Origin: Thalassolituus sp. UBA1087
Lineage (GTDB): Bacteria; Pseudomonadota; Gammaproteobacteria; Pseudomonadales; Oceanobacteraceae
DNA length: 64,000 nucleotides
Direction: 5' to 3'
Assembly (NCBI GenBank): GCA_002314145.1
Contig: DCCG01000034.1
Location: forward strand, 58,585-122,584
Shown here: positions 9,288 through 18,614 of the stretch, one piece after another
Position numbering within the stretch: the first letter of the stretch is position 1
Layout of the letters: the number at the start of each line of letters is the position of its first letter
Program-made: the position numbers and the translations under genes
The notes under the pieces: generated by a model
The model's database searches: none
Seen by the model: only the letters and a program-made list of their open reading frames with translations
Told to the model about the DNA's origin: nothing

Positions 9288-10196
9288 ATGAGCTACACAC
9301 CGGACCTGCTCGATGGCATGGTGATCTTTGCAACGGTCGTGGATGCCGGCAGCTTCACCCGCGCCGCCCGTCTTACCGGCCATTCCACCTCCTATATCAG
9401 CAAAGAGATCAACCGGCTGGAAGAACGTCTGGGCGTGCGCCTGATGAACCGCACCACCCGTTCCCTGCACCTCACCGCCGACGGCGAACTCTATTACCAG
9501 CAATGCCAGCAGATCATTGCCGATGCCAGTGACGTGCAGAATGCATTGCTCGGCCACCAGCTACAGCCCACCGGTACCCTGCGTGTCAGCTGCCCGTCCA
9601 GTTTTGCAGTGGTCAGAATGCAGGACATCTTCTCTGGTTTTCTGCAGGAATATCCTCAGGTATCGCTGGATCTGGATCTCAACAACCGCAAGGTTGACGT
9701 TATCGCCGATGGTTTTGATGTGGTCATCAGGGCAACCCCGCACCTTGAAGACTCCAGCCTGATCAGCCGGAAAATCATGTCATCGCGGGCAATCACTCTG
9801 GCTTCCCCCGCCTATCTGGAAAAACACGGTACACCGGAGAAGCCACAGGATCTGATCAACCATCAGTGCATTACATACAGCTATCTGAAAAATCCGCGTC
9901 AATGGCCCTACAAAAATCAGTACGGCATGGAAATCAGCGTTGAAGTAAACAGCCGGGTGACAGTTAATACATCAGAAATGGAGCTGGCACTGTGCCTGGC
10001 CGGCAATGGAATCGCCCGCATGCCGGGCTTTCTGTTCAGCGATGAATTCAGCAGCGGCCAGCTCGTCGAACTCTTTCCGGATTATCAGCCGAGTCCGATT
10101 GATACTTATCTGATCTATCCCAGCCGCAAACATATGTCCGCAAAAGTGCGCAGTTTTATTGATTATGTGGCGGAAAAAATACAGGACAACGGATAA
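9288..10196 (+). CDS. LysR family transcriptional regulator
   Basis: A 302-residue LysR-type regulator. The N-terminal winged helix-turn-helix (about 10-65: VVDAGSFTRAARLTGHSTSYISKEINRLEERLGVRL, then NRTTRSLHLT) is followed by an effector-binding periplasmic-binding-like domain (about 90-300). The ATG at 9288 is preferred over a GTG 12 bases upstream because the purine-rich GTGGGAAAA then acts as the ribosome site. The closest relatives by pattern are the CrgA/AaeR-like group that often sits beside oxidoreductases. It probably controls the divergent flavin reductase and itself. Confidence 0.92.
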   Translation: MSYTPDLLDGMVIFATVVDAGSFTRAARLTGHSTSYISKEINRLEERLGVRLMNRTTRSLHLTADGELYYQQCQQIIADASDVQNALLGHQLQPTGTLRVSCPSSFAVVRMQDIFSGFLQEYPQVSLDLDLNNRKVDVIADGFDVVIRATPHLEDSSLISRKIMSSRAITLASPAYLEKHGTPEKPQDLINHQCITYSYLKNPRQWPYKNQYGMEISVEVNSRVTVNTSEMELALCLAGNGIARMPGFLFSDEFSSGQLVELFPDYQPSPIDTYLIYPSRKHMSAKVRSFIDYVAEKIQDNG

Positions 10197-10198
10197 GG

Positions 10199-10774
10199 TT
10201 AATCCGTTGTCTCTTTACGCCGCTGACGGCTTTTCTCCAGCGCTGAAATCACCTTATGCACAGGGCCACTGCCCAGACCAATGGCGATACCACTGAGCAG
10301 CTGCCCCAGCCAGCCGGGAATATAACGGGTGGAAAAATATGTCTGCAGAGTGCTGGTCGGGGCATCCGCTAACGCCGCGCGGTTAAGCTCTTCGATCAGG
10401 GCGAACATATCAATCTGCAGTACCAGGGCTATGGCAATGCCCAGAGCAACCGCCAGTACTTTACTCACCGCTTTGATGGTCAGACGGCGCAGGGCATCAG
10501 CCGATACCGCCTGCACGCCTTCGAGGCCGGGATAATCATCCTTAAGGTATTCTTTAACCGCCCGCCCGAGAGCTTTTTGCAGCGCTTTGCCCTGCATAGC
10601 CGCATCAACCTGACCACTGACGGTCAGCGCGCGGCGGTTCCAGTGCTCATACCAGTGATAATGCACTTCAAGAAAGTCGTACACGGCTTTCAGTATCTGC
10701 AGCAGACGTTCGATCAGCAAAGAGAAAAAAATGGCCGCAGCCAGCATAATTAACGCAGAATCAAAGGTGCTCAT
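10199..10774 (-). CDS. Unknown two-segment membrane protein, partner of the amidase
   Basis: A 191-residue protein of unknown family. It has a hydrophobic N-terminus (LIMLAAAIFFSLLIERLLQILKAV), a charged middle, then hydrophobic segments around VLAVALGIAIALVLQIDMFALIE and LGQLLSGIAIGLGSGPVHKVISALEK. The first and last blocks closely resemble the N-terminal membrane module of the upstream amidase protein (VERVTEILKQV and LSGILIGGGSQPVHVLLKFL), so the two share a common membrane domain. Its ATG overlaps the amidase stop as ATGA, and both genes have near-identical ribosome sites (GGAGGTATC), so they form an operon and probably a complex. A strong AGGAGG supports the start. Confidence 0.7.
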   Translation of the reverse strand: MSTFDSALIMLAAAIFFSLLIERLLQILKAVYDFLEVHYHWYEHWNRRALTVSGQVDAAMQGKALQKALGRAVKEYLKDDYPGLEGVQAVSADALRRLTIKAVSKVLAVALGIAIALVLQIDMFALIEELNRAALADAPTSTLQTYFSTRYIPGWLGQLLSGIAIGLGSGPVHKVISALEKSRQRRKETTD

Positions 10775-12027
10775 GCCGATACCTCCTGCCCAGCCTGATG
10801 GTTGACGTACAGAAAAGGCTTCTGGCGGAACAGAGCGAGTTTCTCGCGGGCTATGCCGGAAGCCTGCCAGCAGCGTTCAAACCCTTCGACCTGATGAATT
10901 AATCCCTGCCACGGAAACTGATTCCCCGGACACACAGTGGCCGCCCCCTCCAGCTGGCCGTGGGGCACAATCGCCTCGCCGCTGTCGGCGGGAATATCGG
11001 AATAAATGGAGCGCCACAGCGCAATCAGACGCGCCCCTGCGTGCAGCTGTGCTTCGGTGGGCCGGGTGTTGCCATACCGTCCGTCATGGTTGGAGTACGG
11101 ATCACCCGGCTGATGATGGAAATTACCGTGAAAGGCAACACCCAGTGTATAAGCATTATGGCCTTTGGCGTGGTTGGCGGTTCTGTCCCAGCGACAGAAA
11201 GGGCGGATACTGCCATCCGGCATAATCACGCAGTTGTAACCGGTCAGCCATTGTTTATGCAGCAGAAATTCATCCACGATGGCGGCAAAACCGGCCTGGC
11301 TGTTCATCGCCGTATGATGCACAACGATTTTTCTGGGATTTTCACGGCGCAGGTGCACATGTTCCAGAGTTTCCGGTTTTACACCGCCCTCATAACGGAT
11401 ATCCAGCCAGCGGAAGGTTTCATCACTGTCAGCAAACGCGGTATTCACCGGAGCCTGAATCTCACCACCGGAAAGGGGCTGAGCTGTTGTCGCTTCCTGG
11501 CCCGGATCTTTAATCTGACTCAGTGCCCGGCGTTCTTCATCGGTCAGCTTGCGGGTGGTGAGAAACTTCAGCAAAACATGCACCGGCTGACTGCCACCGC
11601 CAATCAGAATGCCGCTCAGCACCGTATCCGGCCAGCCGGTCTGCACACCGCCGAGAAACATAGACACCAGATGCAGATCCAGGCCAAACGCCAGACCTAC
11701 CCCCAACACAACAGGTGCCAGCAGAATAAACAGTTTAAACCTGGCGTGGCGCTGAGTATCCCGGGTGACGGGGACATACAATACGGACGCATAAGCTTCG
11801 TAATCGTCACTGATTTCTTCCCCGGCTTTCTGCTCCAGCCTCTGCAGATAACGGGCTGCCTCATCATCCCGCTGTTGCCGGGATTTTTCTGCATCCCGGG
11901 CCAACAGATACTGGCTGACTTTATCATTCACCTGTTTCAGGATTTCGGTCACCCGCTCAACCAGCAATGCTGAACCGGCGGCGATGGTCAGTCCGTTAAC
12001 AATGAGCTCCAGTGATACCTGACTCAT
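10771..12027 (-). CDS. Membrane-anchored N-acetylmuramoyl-L-alanine amidase (Amidase_2)
   Basis: A 418-residue protein. Residues about 1-175 form a membrane module (VERVTEILKQVNDKVSQYLL, a charged coil, LFILLAPVVLGVGLAFGLDL, SGILIGGGSQPVHVLLKFL). Residues about 230-390 form a type 2 N-acetylmuramoyl-L-alanine amidase. The zinc-ligand histidine is in KIVVHHTAMN. GYNCVIMPDGSIRP is the core of the fold, and ATVCPGNQFPW supplies the second part of the active site, with a His in IVPHGQLEGA. Such enzymes cut the bond between muramic acid and the stem peptide. The catalytic part is phage- or PGRP-like. The start is supported by GGGAGG with 7-base spacing. It forms an operon with the following gene, which repeats the membrane module. 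Confidence 0.82.
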   Translation of the reverse strand: MSQVSLELIVNGLTIAAGSALLVERVTEILKQVNDKVSQYLLARDAEKSRQQRDDEAARYLQRLEQKAGEEISDDYEAYASVLYVPVTRDTQRHARFKLFILLAPVVLGVGLAFGLDLHLVSMFLGGVQTGWPDTVLSGILIGGGSQPVHVLLKFLTTRKLTDEERRALSQIKDPGQEATTAQPLSGGEIQAPVNTAFADSDETFRWLDIRYEGGVKPETLEHVHLRRENPRKIVVHHTAMNSQAGFAAIVDEFLLHKQWLTGYNCVIMPDGSIRPFCRWDRTANHAKGHNAYTLGVAFHGNFHHQPGDPYSNHDGRYGNTRPTEAQLHAGARLIALWRSIYSDIPADSGEAIVPHGQLEGAATVCPGNQFPWQGLIHQVEGFERCWQASGIAREKLALFRQKPFLYVNHQAGQEVSA

Positions 12028-12331
12028 CGGATACCTCCCTGTTTTATGTCTGTTCTTTATTCTGATTTTGCCGTGAACTGCCAGACCGCGCCGACAGACA
12101 CAGAAACCTCAGCCTAACGACGAAATACGACAGATAAAAGAAGGCAGATCAAGTACACAGCAAAGGCAGGAATGTCGGGCCGCTGATCCTCAGCCGCCGG
12201 GGCGTTTTTTAATAATCCAACAGGCAATAAAAAACCGCCATTGCGGCGGTTTTATTCTGGATATGAGGCTATGCGGGCAGGACTGCCCCCGGGCAGATCG
12301 GGGGCGACCGGAACATGATTGGTTGCCGTCG
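12028..12331. other. Intergenic region between the decarboxylase and the amidase operon
   Basis: About 300 bases holding the terminator of the decarboxylase gene (12228-12256) and, nearer 12028, the presumed promoter of the amidase operon. I see no small gene and no clear promoter hexamers. Confidence 0.5.
12228..12256 (-). terminator. Terminator of the PLP decarboxylase gene
   Basis: Stem AAAACCGCC / GGCGGTTTT with a 5-base loop. On the minus strand it is followed by TTTTTTATTG, so it ends transcription of the decarboxylase gene about 75 bases after its stop. Confidence 0.85.
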
Positions 12332-13495
12332 TCAGATGCAGTACGACGCCAGCGGAGGAAAGCCATTAAATTCCACCGCACTGTAGGTGGTGGTGTAGGC
12401 ACCGGTACTGAACCAGTACACTTTGTCGCCGGATGCCATATTCAGAGGCAACTCGTATTTAAAGTCTTCGTACAGGATATCAGCACTGTCGCAGGTCGGG
12501 CCGGCCAGTATCACTTCTTCCTGTTCGCCCTGTTTATCCACAAACAGCGGGTATTTAATCGCTTCGTCCATGGTTTCGATCAGGCCGCCGAATTTACCGA
12601 TATCCAGGTACACCCAGCGGTGCAGACCATTACGGTCTTTACGGCTGATCAGCACCACTTCACTGGCCAGCAGTCCGGCATTGGCCACCAGCGAGCGCCC
12701 GGGTTCGAGAATAATTTCCGGCAGGTTGTCACCGAAATCTTCTTCCAGAAAACGGGTAATTTCGTCGGCATAGGTTTTCAGCTCGTTGGTGCGGCTGATG
12801 TAATTCGCCGGAAAGCCACCGCCCATATTAATCATTTGCAGCTGAATACCGTCTTCTTCTGCCAGTCGTTCAAAAATCACTTTGACTTTGCCAATGGCGG
12901 CATCCCAGGCACCGATGTCACGCTGCTGCGAGCCAACATGGAAGGAAATCCCATACGGCTGCAGACCGAGGTCGCGGGCCATAATGCACAGATCCAGCGC
13001 CATATCCGACTGGCAGCCGAATTTACGTGATAACGGCCAGTCGGCGGTTTGCGAGCCTTCGGTCAGAATGCGCACAAACACTTTTGAACCAGGCGCCGCT
13101 TTAGCGATATTACGCAGGTCGGCTTCCGAATCGGTGGCGAACAAACGCACGCCCTGCTCATAAAAATACCGGATATCGCGGGCTTTCTTAATGGTGTTAC
13201 CGAAGCTGATACGATCACCCGAAACGCCCAGTGCCAGTACCTTATCCAGCTCATAACGTGATGCCACGTCAAAACAGCAGCCCCGGTCGCGCAGAATTTC
13301 CAGCAACTGCGGCATAGGGTTGGCTTTGATGGCGTAGTAAGTTCTGGCATAGGGGAAACAGCCCATCAGGTCATCCAGCTGACGGGTAAAGGTCTGGCTG
13401 TCAACGACCAGACACGGGGTTTCCTGCTTGTCAGCAAAGGCTTTCAGGCGGTTAAAGGTTTCTTCGTCGTAATATTCTTCTGGTTTAACAACCAT
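12332..13495 (-). CDS. speC: Type III PLP-dependent ornithine/lysine decarboxylase
   Basis: A 387-residue fold-type III (alanine-racemase-like) decarboxylase that makes putrescine or cadaverine. The PLP lysine is in YYAIKANP (about 52-59). HVGSQ, the glycine-rich phosphate loop MGGGFP and EPGRSLVANAG follow. The active-site Cys from the partner subunit is in GPTCDSADIL, and the C-terminal YSAVEFNGF is typical. Length equals the Pseudomonas SpeC type (not the larger E. coli type I enzyme). Ornithine versus lysine preference cannot be decided. AAGGAGGT lies 11 bases before the ATG. It is monocistronic with its own terminator. Confidence 0.92.
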   Translation of the reverse strand: MVVKPEEYYDEETFNRLKAFADKQETPCLVVDSQTFTRQLDDLMGCFPYARTYYAIKANPMPQLLEILRDRGCCFDVASRYELDKVLALGVSGDRISFGNTIKKARDIRYFYEQGVRLFATDSEADLRNIAKAAPGSKVFVRILTEGSQTADWPLSRKFGCQSDMALDLCIMARDLGLQPYGISFHVGSQQRDIGAWDAAIGKVKVIFERLAEEDGIQLQMINMGGGFPANYISRTNELKTYADEITRFLEEDFGDNLPEIILEPGRSLVANAGLLASEVVLISRKDRNGLHRWVYLDIGKFGGLIETMDEAIKYPLFVDKQGEQEEVILAGPTCDSADILYEDFKYELPLNMASGDKVYWFSTGAYTTTYSAVEFNGFPPLASYCI

Positions 13496-13811
13496 CAGGC
13501 TCGCTACCTCCTTAATCTGTTACGCAGCGGTCAGTCCGGGTTTCAGTCTTTATGATGGGAGCCGGGCTCCCTTATCCGGGCGCAAAGATAGGCTGTTTCT
13601 GCACAGAGTACAGTGATATTTATTACTCCTGACGATCAGGGACGGTGATCGTCATGCACACATTTATAAGCCGGATTCATAATGGCTATCACAGACCAGC
13701 CAGCGTACTTTTTATCATCCGCTGAACAATCAAATCGACCCGTTAGTGGTTACAATATGGGCCAATCCCGGCTATGGTTAGCCGCCTCGTTTTCGTCGCC
13801 TGTTTATTGTT
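13496..13811. other. Divergent promoter region, decarboxylase / ABC exporter
   Basis: About 315 bases between two divergent starts, so it should contain both promoters. I see no confident hexamers, riboswitch or small gene. Note that no Shine-Dalgarno-like sequence precedes the ABC exporter ATG at 13812. Confidence 0.45.
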
Positions 13812-15656
13812 ATGTTGCAATTTTTCGAACGTCTTATTAATCCCTTCCCGCCGCGTCATCCGGATCAGCCTCCCAAAGGCCTGCTGGCATTCTGCCGCCA
13901 TTACACCCGAGGTACCGGTGTGCCTCTGGTGCTGATGTCACTGCTGACCGCTGCCATGGCCATTCTGGAAGTCATGCTGTTTGGCTTTATGGGCGATCTG
14001 GTCGACTGGCTGACCAGTAAGAACCCGGACACCCTGCTGGCGGAAGAAGGCAGTCAGCTGCTGCTTATGGCGGTCATTCTGCTGATTGTGATGCCTCTGG
14101 TGGTGTTTCTCCACGCCGCCATCATGCACCAGACACTGCTGGGCAATTACCCGATGCGGGTGCGCTGGCTGGCGCACCGCTATCTGCTGAATCAGAGCAT
14201 GACCTTTTTCCAGAATGATTTTGCCGGGCGCCTGGCCACCAAAGTCATGCAGACGGCTCTGGCGGTGCGTGAAACCGTGATGAAGCTGATGGATCTGATG
14301 GTTTACATCCTGGTGTATTTCGTGGCCGTACTGGTGATGATCGCCAGCTCGGACCTGATTCTGGTCATTCCGGTCGTTATCTGGCTGGGCCTGTATGTGG
14401 TGCTGCAGCTGATCTTTGTGCCACGCCTGAAACGGGTATCCGAAGCCCAGGCCGATGCCAGATCCGTGATGACCGGCCGTATCGTCGACAGCTATACCAA
14501 TATTCAGACCGTCAAACTCTTTGCCCACACCGATCGCGAAACCGGCTACGCGCAGGATTCCATGCAGGGCTTTATGGATACCGTGTATAAACAGATGCGG
14601 CTGGTTACCTGGCTGAATCTGTCGGTGAACATGGTCAACTATCTGCTGCTCTTTTCCATCGCCGCGTTAGCCATCTGGCTGTGGATGCAGGGCGAAGTCG
14701 GTGCCGGCGCCATCGCCATTGCTGTTTCCCTGTCTCTGCGCATTAACGGCATGGCGCAGTGGATTATGTGGGAAGTCAGCAACCTGTTTGAAAACATAGG
14801 GACGGTGGCTGATGGCATGAACACCCTAACCAAACCTCAGCATATTCTGGATAAGCCGGATGCCAGAACCCTGTCTGTGCCCAGTGGTGACATTCGCCTG
14901 GAGCATGTGCGTTTCCACTATGACGGAGCCGACAGCAACAGCCAGCGTCAGGTGTTTGAAGATCTGGATATTCATATCCGCGCCGGTGAAAAAATTGGTC
15001 TGGTGGGCCGCTCCGGTGCCGGTAAATCAACGCTGGTGAATCTGCTGCTGCGCTTTTACGACGTCGACAGTGGCCGCATTCTGATTGATGGCCAGGATAT
15101 CAGCGAAGTTTCGCAGGATTCTCTGCGCCGCCATATTGGCATGGTGACCCAGGATACTTCCCTGCTGCACCGCAGTGTGCGCGACAATATTCTCTACGGG
15201 CGGCCGGACGCCAGTGAAGCCGAACTGCTGGAGGCGACCCGTCAGGCCGAAGCCGATGACTTTATCCGCGACCTGACGGACCCCCACGGCAACCGCGGCT
15301 TTGATGCCCAGGTAGGAGAACGCGGCGTGAAATTATCCGGCGGCCAGCGTCAGCGTATCGCCATCGCCCGGGTGTTACTGAAAGATGCGCCGATTCTGAT
15401 TCTTGATGAGGCCACCTCCGCACTGGACTCTGAAGTGGAATCCGCCATTCAGGAAAGTCTGTACCGGCTGATGGAAAACAAAACGGTAATCGCCATTGCC
15501 CACCGTCTGTCCACCATTGCCGCCATGGACCGCCTGATCGTGCTGGATAACGGCCGTATTGCCGAACAGGGAACGCATCAGGAACTGATTGCCCGGGGCG
15601 GTATTTATGCTCAGCTGTGGGCCCATCAGACCGGGGGCTTTATCGGCGAAGAATAA
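13812..15656 (+). CDS. ABC exporter, fused permease and ATPase
   Basis: A 614-residue half-transporter of the exporter type (MsbA/multidrug-like); a homodimer is expected in the inner membrane. Six transmembrane helices fall within about 25-330 (for example VLMSLLTAAMAILEVMLFGF, LLMAVILLIVMPLVVFLHAA, LVYILVYFVAVLVMIASS). The nucleotide-binding domain (about 365-610) carries Walker A GRSGAGKST, signature LSGGQRQRIAIAR, Walker B ILILDEATSALD and the H-loop AIAHRLST. Substrate is unknown. No ribosome-binding site is visible before the ATG, though the N-terminal sequence looks like that of the family. It is followed by a terminator hairpin. Confidence 0.93.
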   Translation: MLQFFERLINPFPPRHPDQPPKGLLAFCRHYTRGTGVPLVLMSLLTAAMAILEVMLFGFMGDLVDWLTSKNPDTLLAEEGSQLLLMAVILLIVMPLVVFLHAAIMHQTLLGNYPMRVRWLAHRYLLNQSMTFFQNDFAGRLATKVMQTALAVRETVMKLMDLMVYILVYFVAVLVMIASSDLILVIPVVIWLGLYVVLQLIFVPRLKRVSEAQADARSVMTGRIVDSYTNIQTVKLFAHTDRETGYAQDSMQGFMDTVYKQMRLVTWLNLSVNMVNYLLLFSIAALAIWLWMQGEVGAGAIAIAVSLSLRINGMAQWIMWEVSNLFENIGTVADGMNTLTKPQHILDKPDARTLSVPSGDIRLEHVRFHYDGADSNSQRQVFEDLDIHIRAGEKIGLVGRSGAGKSTLVNLLLRFYDVDSGRILIDGQDISEVSQDSLRRHIGMVTQDTSLLHRSVRDNILYGRPDASEAELLEATRQAEADDFIRDLTDPHGNRGFDAQVGERGVKLSGGQRQRIAIARVLLKDAPILILDEATSALDSEVESAIQESLYRLMENKTVIAIAHRLSTIAAMDRLIVLDNGRIAEQGTHQELIARGGIYAQLWAHQTGGFIGEE

Positions 15657-15664
15657 TGACGTGT

Positions 15665-15695
15665 GCGGGCAGCGTGCGGCTGCCCGCTTCTCTTC
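15665..15695 (+). terminator. Terminator of the ABC exporter gene
   Basis: Perfect 8-bp stem GCGGGCAG / CTGCCCGC with a 7-base loop, followed by a pyrimidine-rich TTCTCTTCTC tract. It lies just after the ABC exporter stop. Confidence 0.7.
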
Positions 15696-15921
15696 TCTGT
15701 TTCTACTCTTCTCTGTTTCTTTTCCTTTTTTCCCTTTTTCTCCCCGGCTTATTTCATGTTCCAAGGTCTTTTTCCTGCCTGCCGTATCCGCCTGCGGTGA
15801 TTGATCAACAACCCATATAGGTATTATCACTATAAGTAAATACACGGTTATTTGATCTCTGTCGCTTTTCGCCTGCGGCAACAGCATTACTATGCGGTTA
15901 TATTTTAGCCGGAGCTGTCTC

Positions 15922-16575
15922 ATGAAGCTGTATATTTACCATCATTGCCCGTTTTGCCTGCGTGCCCTTATGGTCGCTAATTACAAGGACCTGCCCTACC
16001 GGGTGGAGTATCTGCTGAATGATGATGTTGAAACGCCCACCAGCCTGATCGGTAAAAAACAGGTCCCGATTCTGCGTCTGTATGATTACAGCGCTATGGC
16101 TGAAAGTATGGAGATTGCCCGGCAACTGGACGAACTGGGGGACCCGGACCGCATCATCCGGCCAGCAGGGGATACCCGCCCGGTGCGCGATGCCATGGCA
16201 AAGGCAGCGGCGGCTGTGGATGCACTGGTATTTCCGCGCACCGTAGCGATGGACGTACCGGAATTCCGCAGTGCAGCGGCCATCGATTATTACCAGCAGA
16301 AAAAAGAAGCGGCTCTGGGATTCGATTTTGCCCAGGCCATGGCTGACAGTGCACATTACCAGCAGCAGACCGAGGCCATGCTGGCTTCCCTGCCTGTCCC
16401 TGAACGGCCTTCCGCGCATGACCACACCTTAAGCTGGGACGATGTAGAAATTTTCCCTGCCCTGCGCAATCTGACCATGGTACGCGGGCTGACATTTCCG
16501 AGCGCACTACTCGACTATGTACATGACGTTGCCAGCCTCACGAAAACCGATCTGTATTTTAATCAGGCGTTATAA
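15922..16575 (+). CDS. grxB: Glutaredoxin 2
   Basis: A 217-residue GrxB, the atypical glutaredoxin with a GST fold that reduces disulfides with glutathione. The active site CPFC lies at residues 9-12 (MKLYIYHHCPFCLRA), followed by the glutathione-binding GKKQVPIL and an all-helical C-terminal domain. E. coli GrxB is 215 residues. I choose the ATG at 15922 (GGAG 7 bases upstream); an upstream ATG at 15892 would add ten residues not found in the family. Confidence 0.94.
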   Translation: MKLYIYHHCPFCLRALMVANYKDLPYRVEYLLNDDVETPTSLIGKKQVPILRLYDYSAMAESMEIARQLDELGDPDRIIRPAGDTRPVRDAMAKAAAAVDALVFPRTVAMDVPEFRSAAAIDYYQQKKEAALGFDFAQAMADSAHYQQQTEAMLASLPVPERPSAHDHTLSWDDVEIFPALRNLTMVRGLTFPSALLDYVHDVASLTKTDLYFNQAL

Positions 16576-16847
16576 ATTATGACGGAATCAGGAACAATCC
16601 CGCTGCGATTGTTGAATATTCTGAATCACTTTCATCATGCCACTGATTATTGACGGGCCATAGCCGGTCTTTAAGAAAGCAGCTTAAACGCCGCCTTAAG
16701 TGACGCAGTTCACATTCAGCTAAGATGACAGATTATTTACCGAATTTTTGTTCGGATATTGATGCGCAGTAACAGAACAAAATTTTCTTTTAAATTCTGG
16801 CCGATATAATAATCGGCTGAATACAGACCACATAAGCGATTAATTAT

Positions 16848-17492
16848 ATGAGCATATCAAAACAGAGCCTCAGTGGCGCTGCCCTTAAAGAGAAATTAGC
16901 GAAAGCTGATCACTCTGACCTGAAAACATCGGGGTTCTGGATAAGCCAGTCCTTTATGATTATTGCCACCATCGTCGGTGTTTATCTGGCAGCTCAGGCG
17001 GGTCTGGATCAGGCGATTGTATTCGATGATATTACCAGCAAACAGTCGAATTATTTTCTGCGCCAGTCACTGTACGATGAAGTCGATGCCAACATCATCA
17101 TGCTGCGCAAATACAACGAAGAATACTTCAGCCGTGCCGTGCCCAAATCCGAACTCAAACAACACACTCCCAAGCTGCGTCAGTTCGTCTGGGAGTCAAT
17201 GAAATTTTCACCGGCCACACTGGAAACGCCCTCCTATTTTCTGCGTGAGATTCAGGCCTTCTATGCGGAACTCGATCAGCTGATCGAAAACGGGACATCC
17301 AGAGTGTACGGCCACAGCTATGCCGGCAAGCTGATGACCGAAAAACTGGATCATATGCAGAACGAAGTACTGCCCAGACTGGCAGCCAATACCCAGTCTC
17401 TGGCCAGTGACCTCAAAGCCCAGGGTGTTGACCTCAGCGACAACCTGATGCTGGAAGACAACAACAGCAATGGGAGTCAACAGGCACAATGA
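16848..17492 (+). CDS. Unknown single-pass membrane protein, operon partner of the rhomboid
   Basis: A 214-residue protein. A basic N-terminus is followed by one hydrophobic segment (FWISQSFMIIATIVGVYLAAQAG, about 30-52) and a helical, probably periplasmic domain. I recognise no family. Its stop overlaps the rhomboid gene start (shared ATGA), so the two are translationally coupled. It could be a substrate or adaptor of the rhomboid protease; this is inference from position only. A small hairpin (GCCGAT / ATCGGC, 16800-16817) lies about 30 bases before the start. Confidence 0.7.
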   Translation: MSISKQSLSGAALKEKLAKADHSDLKTSGFWISQSFMIIATIVGVYLAAQAGLDQAIVFDDITSKQSNYFLRQSLYDEVDANIIMLRKYNEEYFSRAVPKSELKQHTPKLRQFVWESMKFSPATLETPSYFLREIQAFYAELDQLIENGTSRVYGHSYAGKLMTEKLDHMQNEVLPRLAANTQSLASDLKAQGVDLSDNLMLEDNNSNGSQQAQ

Positions 17493-18595
17493 GTATGTAC
17501 TGCCCACATTGCGATAACACACCACTGATCCAGACACGCTATGCTGCCGAAGAGGTGGACGCCTGCCCTTCCTGTGGTGGCTTATGGTTCCAGAATCATG
17601 AACTGAATTCGGCACTGGCTGATTTTGATAATGGTGATGACAACCCGGATTTCAGCCAGCACCTGGGGAAACCGCTGGGGCTGACGGAACGCGAGTGTCC
17701 ATCCTGTCAGCAGAAAATGCAGGGCTACCACCTGCTGGAACATTACGAAGTTGAAATCGATATCTGCCATCCCTGCAACAGCACCTGGATTGATAAACAC
17801 GAACTCGACGAAGTCTGTCATTCTCCGCGATTAAAAGAAGCGCTGGGAGAGATCAATAAAGGCGTGACCTGGAAAAGCTGGTTATTTGAATTTCTGGCCC
17901 GCATGCCGGTTGAATATAACCTGCGTCCGGCCATTAAGCCGTACGTCACCTGGGCTCTGATCGCCGTTAATGTGGTGATTTTTGCCAGTTACGCTCTGAA
18001 CCCGATGTTTGCAGATTATATTTTTGAAATGTTTGCCGAACGCCCTGCAGATGTTATGCATGGCATTCACTGGTGGACGCCACTGACGGCGACCTTCCTG
18101 CACGGTGGCTGGATGCACCTGATCGGCAATATGTATTTCCTGTGGGTGGTGGGTGACAATATTGAAGCTGCCCTCGGGCATAAACGCTATCTGGGGATTT
18201 ATCTGTTATTGGGGATTGGCGCCAGCTTTGCCAGCCTGGCAGCCAACCCGGACAGTATTATTCAGAGTGTAGGCGCCAGTGGTGCCATTGCCGGGCTCTT
18301 TGGCCTTTATATGCTGTGGTTTCCCTATGCCCGCTTTTCATTCATGGTTTTCGTCTGGCAATTTAAAATTCCGGTCTGGGTTTATTTCATCGGCTGGCTG
18401 GTGCTGAACTTTGCCGGTATGTATATGGGCGAAGGCGGCGTCGATTACTGGGCGCACATCGGTGGCTTTATTATTGGCTGCATCGTAGCAGCCATACTGA
18501 AAAAATCCGTCTATGAAAATAATCCGCTGCAGGCGATGCTGGCGGGTCCCAATGCCAGATTCCGTAAACCGGAGAAAGATAAAAAGAAAAAATAA
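17489..18595 (+). CDS. Rhomboid intramembrane serine protease with N-terminal double zinc ribbon
   Basis: A 368-residue protein. The N-terminus has two TFIIB-type zinc-ribbon motifs: CPHC...CPSCGGLWF (about 4-32) and CPSCQQKM...CHPCNSTWID (about 71-97). The rhomboid domain (about 145-345) follows, with HGGWMHLIGNMYFLWVVGDN, the catalytic serine motif VGASGAIAGLFG and the catalytic histidine in WAHIGGFIIG. Rhomboids cut transmembrane helices inside the membrane. The zinc ribbons probably recruit substrate or cofactor in the cytosol. A Lys-rich tail ends the protein. It is coupled to the upstream membrane protein gene. Confidence 0.92.
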   Translation: MSMYCPHCDNTPLIQTRYAAEEVDACPSCGGLWFQNHELNSALADFDNGDDNPDFSQHLGKPLGLTERECPSCQQKMQGYHLLEHYEVEIDICHPCNSTWIDKHELDEVCHSPRLKEALGEINKGVTWKSWLFEFLARMPVEYNLRPAIKPYVTWALIAVNVVIFASYALNPMFADYIFEMFAERPADVMHGIHWWTPLTATFLHGGWMHLIGNMYFLWVVGDNIEAALGHKRYLGIYLLLGIGASFASLAANPDSIIQSVGASGAIAGLFGLYMLWFPYARFSFMVFVWQFKIPVWVYFIGWLVLNFAGMYMGEGGVDYWAHIGGFIIGCIVAAILKKSVYENNPLQAMLAGPNARFRKPEKDKKKK

Positions 18596-18614
18596 AAACC
18601 AGCCATAAGCTGTT

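Noticed and set aside
10960..11973. 337-codon frame on the plus strand
   Set aside because: Antisense to the amidase gene, whose catalytic motifs are clear; no family features.
12263..13030. 255-codon plus-strand frame
   Set aside because: Antisense to the PLP decarboxylase; a shadow.
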